Origin: Theropithecus gelada
Lineage: Eukaryota > Chordata > Mammalia > Primates > Cercopithecidae
Assembly (NCBI RefSeq): GCF_003255815.1
Contig: NC_037689.1
Coordinates: 27,507,527-27,571,526, forward strand
Length of the DNA: 64,000 nucleotides
Direction of reading: 5' to 3'
Part shown: in pieces, positions 57,420-64,000 of the stretch
Layout of the letters: each line of letters starts with the position of its first letter
How positions within the stretch are numbered: the first letter of the stretch is position 1
Position numbers and translations under genes: made by a program
Notes under the pieces: model-generated
Told to the model about the DNA's origin: nothing
Seen by the model: the letters and a program-made list of their open reading frames with translations, nothing else
The model's database searches: none

Positions 57420-57779
57420 AGACCAACCTGGCCAACATTGGTGAAACCCTGTTTCTACTAAAAGTACAAAAATTAGCCAGGCGTGGTGGCATGTACCTGT
57501 AATCCTAGCACTTTGGGAGGCAGAGGTGGGTGGATCTCTTGAGTTTAGGAGTTCGAGAGCAGGCTGGCCAACTTGGTGAAACCCCATCTCTACTAAAAAT
57601 ACAAAAAAAAAAAAATTAGGCATAGTGGTGGGCGCCTGTAATCCCAGCTACTCAGGAGGCTGAGGTAGGAGAATTGCTTGAACCTGGGAGGCGGAGGTTG
57701 CAGTGATCTGAGATGGCGCCACTGCACTCCAGCCTGGGCGACAAAACGAGACTCCATCTCAAAAAAAAAAAAAAAAAAA
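57420..57779 (+). mobile_element. Alu with an internal partial duplication
   Basis: Begins mid-left-arm (GACCAACCTGGCCAACATTG), runs to AAAATTAGCCAGGCGTGGTGGC at about 57470-57491, and then re-enters the left arm at TGTAATCCTAGCACTTTGGG. It repeats CTGGCCAACTTGGTGAAACC and the second 'ACAAAAA...ATTAGGCATAGTGG' before a normal right arm and a 19-A tail. The left-arm 3' portion therefore occurs twice. AluS-like. Confidence 0.9.
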
Positions 57780-59345
57780 GCAGCATAAAAAATAAGCACT
57801 TTGTATTAATATATTAGAAATCCACAGGTCTGTTTTGTACTTTTTATACTGTTGGATACTTATAATAAAATCTTTTACTAGGGTACTGAATAAACCTAGT
57901 CTTATTAGAAAATTTAAAAAATAAAATAAAATAAAAAAATAAATTGCTTGACAAGAGATAAAGTTGGTTATGTGTCAAAAAGAAAAAGCCTGATATTTTC
58001 CATTCCTTAGCTGAGTCTTCAATTTAATTTTTTAAATATTAAGATGAGATACCAAAGGAAGAAAGAGGGGTCTACTACCTAAAGGCTCCATCTCTCTTTT
58101 CTTCTCCTACCTTCCCCATCTTTTCCTTTTACCACCAATTCACAAAGCAGATTCCAGTCTCCTTATTGAGTCTATAACTGAAATGTTTCTTTTGGGAAAA
58201 TACCTTGGCAAAAGAAAAGACTGGCAGTTAAACTCCAGTCAACACAAAGCAGCATCTATTAATAATCATCTGGTTTCAAAGTATGAGCATCTTCTGTTTT
58301 AGGTATCTTCTCTGACTTTAATAATCACAATGTTTTCAACAAACACATATTGTATTTTTTTGGATGCTCCTTGTTTAAATTACAAATGCATGCAACTACC
58401 CTTTGGCAAAGGGAAATGGACTACGTTCTTCCCAGTGAACAAAGGTCACCAAATCAGACGAGAAGACTGAAATTTCCAGAAGGCTACGGAATCTTCCAGT
58501 ATAATGAATAAACAGAAGAAAAATATAGAAAGGTTATGGCTCTTGCTTCTAAAGATCATGCTTCTCATTCTGTGAAAATATGTGTCAGAGAAACCTCATT
58601 CAGTGACTAATGAAACTTCTTGCTGCAAATATCCCTCTCTCCTGCTGTGAAATCACTTAACTCATTTTTCAAGTGGGAGTAATCTGCTCTGAAGACTCTT
58701 ACCCTTTTGTTAATGTGGCTTTCTGCTCTAGCGTTGGTCTCAAAAATGAAAATAAATGCACACCTTTTACGGCTGATAGGCATATTTTCTATCCCTCGAA
58801 AGTTGAACAGAGCACCTCCAATCTCAACACACTTTATTTTATGTTTTTCAAGATTTGTGCATTAGTATGTTTGCACTATGGTTAAGCCTCCGTTATCTGT
58901 TCAGAAAGATGTTTTTAAAAATAGTAGAAGCTGTCCATGCCCCTTGACCCACAGTGTACAGAGACAAGCCCTATGGCAGAATGTTCACATTGTGCGTACT
59001 TCTCATGATGATAATTGAGAGATGACCAACTCGGTGCCACTTCTGAATTTTTCCCACTTGCTCGTGGTATTAACTAAATACAAATGCGGTCAACAGCACT
59101 GCCTCGTATCTTTCTCATGAGCATGAGGAATATTGGTAAAGGAATTTTAAAACAGATCTACCCTTTTTTTGAAAATCAATAATTGGTCTCACATACTGGC
59201 GCATTAAATTCATGTAAGGAAGCTGAACTGAAGAGATACGGGTCTAGAAGTTTGTTGTAACAGTTTGAAATCCTTGAAGGATAAAAACATGGTCAAAGTA
59301 GGTGATTATCAGGTATCTCCCATAGAATACATTTTTTTTTTCAGT
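57780..59345. other. Unassigned stretch
   Basis: About 1.6 kb with no recognised gene or repeat family; an (AAAAT)n run lies at 57913-57944. Confidence 0.5.
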
Positions 59346-59670
59346 TCAAGAGCATTTATCTTATTTATTTATTTTTATTTTTTAGAGACCAGGTCTTGCT
59401 CTGTCGCCTAAGCTGGAGTGCAGTGGAACCATCAATAGCTCACTGGAGCCTCAAACTCCTGGGCTCAAGTGGCCCTATCACCCCAGTCTCCTCAGTAGCT
59501 GGGACTATAGGCATGTATCACCATGCCTGGCTAATTTTTCATCTTTTATTTTTAGAGACGGAGTCTCACTATGTTACCCAGACTGGCCTCAAATTCCCAG
59601 GCTCATGGAATCCTCCTGCCTTGGCCTCCCCAAATGCTGGGACTACAGGCATGAGCCACTGTGTCCAGCC
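59346..59670 (-). mobile_element. AluJ (full length)
   Basis: Antisense with a (TTTA)n tail, AGAGACCAGGTCTTGCTCTG, CTCCTGGGCTCAAGTGGCCC and the end CACTGTGTCCAGCC. An (ATT)n run follows at 59676-59692. Diverged, AluJ-type. Confidence 0.93.
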
Positions 59671-59751
59671 ACTTATTATTATTATTATTATTTATCTGTA
59701 ACAATGATTTTTTTCTTATTCATTTTAATTGGCAAAAACTGTCTATATTTA

Positions 59752-59876
59752 TATACTGGTATCTGGTGGGTGTGAACCAGGGATGCTATTCAATACCTTA
59801 AAATGCACAGGACAACCCCAACAAAACAAAGATTTATGCAGCAAATATCAGTAGTGCTGAGGCTACCAAACCTGAC
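59752..59876 (+). mobile_element. MER20 hAT MITE, 3' half
   Basis: TACTGGTATCTGGTGGGTGT, AACCAGGGATGCTATTCAAT, AATGCACAGGACAACCCCAA and CAGTAGTGCTGAGGCTACCA match the second half of MER20. The first half is absent. Confidence 0.85.
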
Positions 59877-60399
59877 TGTAAATTAGGTAGATGTGGCTTA
59901 AAAACTGAAAGATGAGCATGGTCTTCTTCTCACTGCATAAAATGATCTGCTTCAACCATCAATCTTTTCCACAACATTCAACAGAAGGACTGTATTGGAC
60001 ACAGGGAGGTCCTCCAGCAGATGGTTCAGTGTACCATGTGTATTGCTAACAGTGGTTTAAAGTCAGTCTTGTTCCCTGAGCAGGTGCTCCGAGAAAGAGC
60101 CCTCTCTTTGAAGACCCATCTCTAGGAAAACGGCTGGTGCACTGCTCTTGCAGGAAGCGCATGCTTTCAACATGTCTGTGGACGGGATTGGACGGAATTG
60201 GATGGGATGTATGCACAGCTCATAAACGGGTCTTCAATAACTACATGCCTGATTGAAAAAGAATCATGTTCAGAGACATAGGATGCAAGTTAAAAAATTC
60301 AACTTAGTTGACACTTCATTTTTTTCCCAAGAGTATTCTAGAGAGTGGAAATTTTATAATATAACTAAAGCTGCTTCTAACTGGAACTGAAAAGACAGG
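59877..60399. other. Unassigned stretch
   Basis: No gene or repeat recognised; a short GGATTGGACGGAATTGGATG tandem lies near 60187. Confidence 0.5.
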
Positions 60400-60562
60400 C
60401 TTCTCTTTCTTTTCTTTTCTTTTCTCTTCCTTCCTTCCTTCCTTCCTTCCTTCCTTCCTTCCTTCCTTCCTTCCTTCCTTCCTTCCTTCCTTCCTTTTCT
60501 TTCTTCTTTCTTTTATTTTTTTTCTCTCTCTCTTCCTTTCCTTTCCTTTTCTTTCCTTTCCT
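60400..60562. repeat. (TTCC)n polypyrimidine tract
   Basis: Pure C/T from 60400 to 60514 (115 nt), one A at 60515, then C/T again to 60562. The core is about 17 TTCC units, flanked by TTTTC and CTTT variants. On the other strand it is an all-purine GGAA array. Confidence 0.95.
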
Positions 60563-60967
60563 ATCAACTCTTTAAAAATAATCTAAATCACACAAACTAG
60601 TGGAAAATAATGTGACAATGGATCAGACATACTGAAGGCTCTTGTCTAATTTACATGTCTGAATCACCATAAGGGAAATTAGTAGGCAAAACAGACTTTG
60701 CACAAAATCCTATCAAACATTATTTTTTAATCTGATAAAATGTTAGTTCCCCATTATTGTTAAGGGGAAAAATGAGCATAAAGGAAACAGGGAGGTCTCA
60801 CAGTGACTGAGAGTAATTATTAACTTTTTTAAAATTGGGTAATGGGTTTCTGAAGTTATAGTTGTAAAAGTATAAACTGTACATATTTAAAGTATACAGT
60901 ATAATAATTTATACAGTTATGAAGCCATCACCACAGTCAAGGTGATAGAAATGTCAATCACACATAG

Positions 60968-61116
60968 TGGGGCGTGGTGGCACGCACCTGTAGTCCCAGC
61001 TACTGGGGAGGCTAAGGCAGGAGAATTGCTTGAACCCGGGAGGTGGAGGTTGCAGTGCGCCGAGATTGTGCCACTGCACTTCAGCCTGGGTGACACAGTG
61101 AGACTCTGTTTTAAAA
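60968..61116 (+). mobile_element. Alu right arm, 5'-truncated
   Basis: Starts at GGGGCGTGGTGGCACGCACC, i.e. the middle of an Alu, and runs through AATTGCTTGAACCCGGGAGG to GGTGACACAGTGAGACTCTG. The left arm is absent. The A tail has turned into the alternating microsatellite that follows. It sits inside the antisense L1M. Confidence 0.92.
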
Positions 61117-61207
61117 ATATATATATGTATATATGTGTGTGTGTGTGTGTGTGTGTATATGCGCACGCGCGCGCACGCACACACACACACACACATATAT
61201 ATATATA
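61117..61207. repeat. 91-bp alternating purine-pyrimidine tract
   Basis: (AT)n, (GT)n, a GCGCACGCGCGCGCACGC core, (CA)n, (AT)n in succession, with no break in alternation. The two flanks are complementary to each other, so it is also close to palindromic around the CG-rich core. Confidence 0.97.
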
Positions 61208-61885
61208 ATACCCCGAAGTTTACCCATATCCCTTTATAATCTATATCTCTTGCTCCTCCTCCTCATCTCAGGCAAACAGTTATCTGCTTACAGACAGGCA
61301 TTATGAATTACAGCTTCCAAAATATTAAAAGCGAAGTAAGAGAATTATGGTCTCTTCATTGCTTGGCCTCTTAGGCTCGGCATAATCATTTTAATATTCA
61401 TGCAAGTTGCAGCATGTACCAACAGTTCATTCATTTTTATTGCTCAGAAGCATTCCAGCCTATGAATACACTCAGGTTCTTGGTCTTGGTATGGACATAT
61501 GCTCCTCTTTTTCTTGTGTAAACACCTAGGAGTTAAATGGCTGAATCACATGGTACTTGTAGGTTTAACAACAAAAAAATTGCCAAACTCTTCTCAAAAG
61601 TCCTGGTTTCATATGACTTCTCCACCAGAAGGTTGGGGGATACTCTAGCTCCTCCAGATCCTCACCAAGCCCTGGCACAGCGAGTCTTGTGGCTTCAGCC
61701 ATTCTCAGATGTGTAGTGGCATTTCACTGTGGTTTCATTTGTGCGTTTATCCAATGACTAATGATGCTGAGCACACTTCATTGGGTTATTGGTCATATGT
61801 ATGTTTTCCCAGATGAACTGCCAATTCAATTTTCTGTCCAATATTTATGGGGTTGTTGCCTTTTAATTCTCCTTTTAGAAAATAT

Positions 61886-62435
61886 CTCTATATATGTATA
61901 TACACACACACATATATGTGTATATATACACACATACACACACATTTATACACACGGGTAAATTATATACTATATATATACAATACACATGAATATATAT
62001 CTTATATCATATAGTACACTATACACAGTATACTATACTGACTATATATGATACAGTATACTATATATACTACATTGTATACAACTGAGTATACTACATG
62101 TGCAAAATATATATGTATAAAACACTGTATTTTAAATATTTATTTTATTTAAATAGGCTTTCTTTACATTTTCATAGTTCATCTTCTGTAATTTTTAGTA
62201 ATAGAGATACTCAGTATATCATATATACATATACGCATAGTATACTGTATGATAAATATACGATATTTTTATATATAGTATACAGTACTGTATCATACAT
62301 ACTATATATGCATATTGTATATAGAGTATATAATTGTACCAGTATGTGTCTCTATATATGTCTATCTAATACTATATATACTATATATTTATAGTCAACT
62401 GCATCATATGTATGTATGTGTGCGTACATTTATAC
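61886..62435. repeat. AT-rich expansion inside L1M ORF2
   Basis: About 550 bp of TATATA, TACACA and AGTATACT units, with a less repetitive island at about 62125-62215. It begins after TTTTAGAAAATATCTC and ends where the L1M resumes at TATACTGGTACATTTC. In related L1s this place holds only a short TTTATATATTCTGG. Open frames across it (66 and 98 codons) are artefacts. Confidence 0.85.
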
Positions 62436-63285
62436 TGGTACATTTCCTTCATCCGATATTTAATTTGCCTATCTTACCTCCCAGTTTGGGAACTCTCTTT
62501 ACATTTCCTTAGCAATGTCTTTCATGTAGCATAAGCATTTCTTTAAGTTTTGATGTAGTCCAGTGTATTAATTGGTTCCTTTAAAGATCAAGCTTCTTGT
62601 TGCAAGTAAGAATTATTTGCCAAAATCTAAAGTCACAAAATTTTTCTTTTTTTTTTCCTCCTGGAAGTTTTATAATTTTAAGCTTTACATCTAGTTATGA
62701 TTCACTTTTGAGATATTTTTTGTACAAATTGTGAGTTACAGATCAAAGCTTTTTGTTTACATTTTCTTTTCTTTTGTATATGGATATTCAATGTTTCCAA
62801 CACCATTTCTTGAAAAAAAAATAATTCCTGCATAGAATTACCTTTGAATCTCTTTGGAAAATTCATTGTCCATATATGAATAGTGCTATGTGGCATCTCT
62901 AGTCTATGACATTGATCAGGTTTTCCATCTTTATGTCAATAACACCCTGTTTCAATTAATATAGCTCTATACTAAGTCTTGAGCTCAGGTAGCAGGAGCC
63001 CTAACAAGTATGTTCTACTGCTACAAAAATGTTTTGGTTATTGTAGATCCTTTGTATTTTAAATTTATCTTGTTAATTTATGTATTTTCTAAAAGTCTAC
63101 TGTTATTTCATTTGGGATTGCAAAGAGTCTGTAGATCAATTTGTACAAAATAAATATCTTAACAATATTGTATCCTCTCAGGAGGGCATTGTGTTTGTGA
63201 ACACAGTCTGTCTCCACATTTGATTAAGCCTTCATCAGTGTCCCTCAGTGACAGAGTACAGTTTTCAGTGCACAGACTTTGTCAG

Positions 63286-63904
63286 ATTGGCTACTCTATA
63301 GTTGATATATTCATCGGCCAAAGTACATTTGTGATGGATTGGAAATAAATAAATAAAAATAACAAAAGACCTAATTATCCATGACAGACTAATGAAAAGC
63401 ACCATGCTTTGAGATTCCCTTGAGAAATCTGAATATTCTGAAACTTTTCCATTTCTACAATATTTATTAACATTCTGATTACATCTTAGCTTGCTGTTCT
63501 ATTTTTCAATGGAAATTTGATAAAGTTTAATTCCCACTTCACCAAGATACAGGTATACAGAGTATACAGGATTTATGATTGTGTACAAGAAATTGGTGTG
63601 TATGTTTCATGTCTACCAAATTCAAATTAACTACTAGTGAAGCTTACTAGAGATAATGAACTTTTTAAAAGTAGACTTCCATTAAGATCTACTCAACTAA
63701 ATTTTGAAAACATTCCAGAGTCAAATATTAAAAATAATCAATATAAAAGCCTAATTTGCATTAACAGAAAATACATACTTTTGAGTACACCAAGAAATTT
63801 TAATTTTGTCTTAAAATCTACCATTATTCTTTCCTAATGTGTCTAGATTTTAAAGGTAAATTCACTGCTATGGGACTGATTGATAGATAAATAATCACAA
63901 GGGT
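63286..63904. other. Unassigned AT-rich stretch
   Basis: No gene or repeat recognised; an (AAAT)n run lies at 63342-63362. Confidence 0.5.
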
Positions 63905-64000
63905 ATTGTTTACTGAACAATTATAGTATGCAAAGAAGTTTGCTAGGCCTATTACATATATCATGTCTTACTTATTTCTCCCAGTAACTCTCCAAGGTAG
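63905..64000 (-). mobile_element. MIR SINE (antisense), cut by the window end
   Basis: TGTTTACTGAACAATTATAG, AAGAAGTTTGCTAGGCCTAT, TACATATATCATGTCTTACT and CAGTAACTCTCCAAGGTAG follow the antisense MIR 3' part (in consensus 'cactgtgctaagcgctttacatgtattatctcatttaatcctcacaac'). The rest lies beyond the window. Confidence 0.7.

Larger units (their letters stand above)
60850..63285 (-). mobile_element. L1M (L1ME-like) LINE-1, long antisense copy
   Basis: Collinear antisense L1 over some 2.4 kb: TATAAACTGTACATATTTAA, CAGGCAAACAGTTATCTGCT, CATTTTTATTGCTCAGAAGC, AAACACCTAGGAGTTAAATG, CATTCTCAGATGTGTAGTGG, CTGGAAGTTTTATAATTTTA, TTCAATGTTTCCAACACCAT, CTTAACAATATTGTATCCTC, CAGTTTTCAGTGCACAGACT. It covers the 3' UTR and the last part of ORF2. 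It is interrupted by an Alu right arm (60968-61116), the microsatellite that grew from it, and an AT-rich expansion (61886-62435). All frames are destroyed. Confidence 0.85.

Noticed and set aside
60850..63285. Intact L1 ORF2
   Set aside because: Old L1M with insertions, frameshifts and stops in every frame; longest frames inside are below 100 codons and lie in microsatellite or AT-rich sequence.
1..64000. tRNA, U6, 7SK, Y RNA or 5S genes and pseudogenes
   Set aside because: I looked for their diagnostic internal sequences (for example the U6 start and Y RNA stem) on both strands by eye and saw none. A covariance-model scan would be decisive.

Overview
This is nuclear DNA from a higher primate, most likely human. 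The window carries about 21 Alu-derived elements (AluJ, AluS and three AluY-type copies), L1P and older L1M LINEs, MaLR LTRs, hAT-Charlie and Tigger DNA-transposon fossils, MIR and L2. It also holds long CA, GATA-type and GGAA-type microsatellites. AluY together with L1PA-type 3' ends points to an Old World monkey, ape or human genome. The DNA is AT-rich. I recognise no protein-coding exon, tRNA, snRNA or rRNA gene, and no CpG-island promoter. It reads as intergenic DNA or the interior of a very long intron. Family names are from memory of consensus sequences, so subfamily names are approximate.

Layout. 0-9.1 kb: a MER1B-type hAT element with its target-site duplication (TSD), an L2 remnant, three long microsatellites, an L1MB tail, an AluS, an AluJ split by a MaLR LTR, an L1P tail, a MER5A piece, a solo MST-type LTR with perfect TSD, and a cluster of short tandem repeats. 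9.1-20.1 kb: mostly old unique-looking DNA with a free left Alu monomer, two Alus, a HAL1-like LINE stretch, an L1PA 3' end and degraded L1M pieces. 20.8-21.5 kb: an unusual degenerate G/T-rich repeat. 23.6-27.5 kb: four Alus and an ancient LTR. 27.6-36.8 kb: MIR, two L1P tails, MER20, a local 120-bp duplication, two MLT1-type LTRs, a hAT element and two Alus. 37.4-40.6 kb: two inverted Alus, an AT-rich tract and a young AluY. 40.6-54.8 kb: the most repeat-poor part, broken mainly by an MLT1 provirus remnant at 46 kb and one AluJ. 54.8-64.0 kb: an Alu fold-back, a hAT MITE, AluY inside L1M, a Tigger/MER44 element, an Alu with an internal duplication, MER20, a large polypyrimidine tract, and a long antisense L1M. 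That L1M is split by an Alu right arm and by a 550-bp AT-rich expansion.

Nothing here acts together as a gene system. The interest lies in the repeat history (nested insertions with readable TSDs) and in several tracts likely to adopt non-B DNA: 91 bp of uninterrupted purine-pyrimidine alternation at 61.1 kb, a 115-nt pure pyrimidine run at 60.4 kb, compact G-quadruplex motifs at 25.5 and 35.0 kb, and the AT-rich expansion at 61.9-62.4 kb. The repeat at 20.8-21.5 kb is dense in RGKTCA, the nuclear-receptor half-site pattern, and is the feature I would check first.
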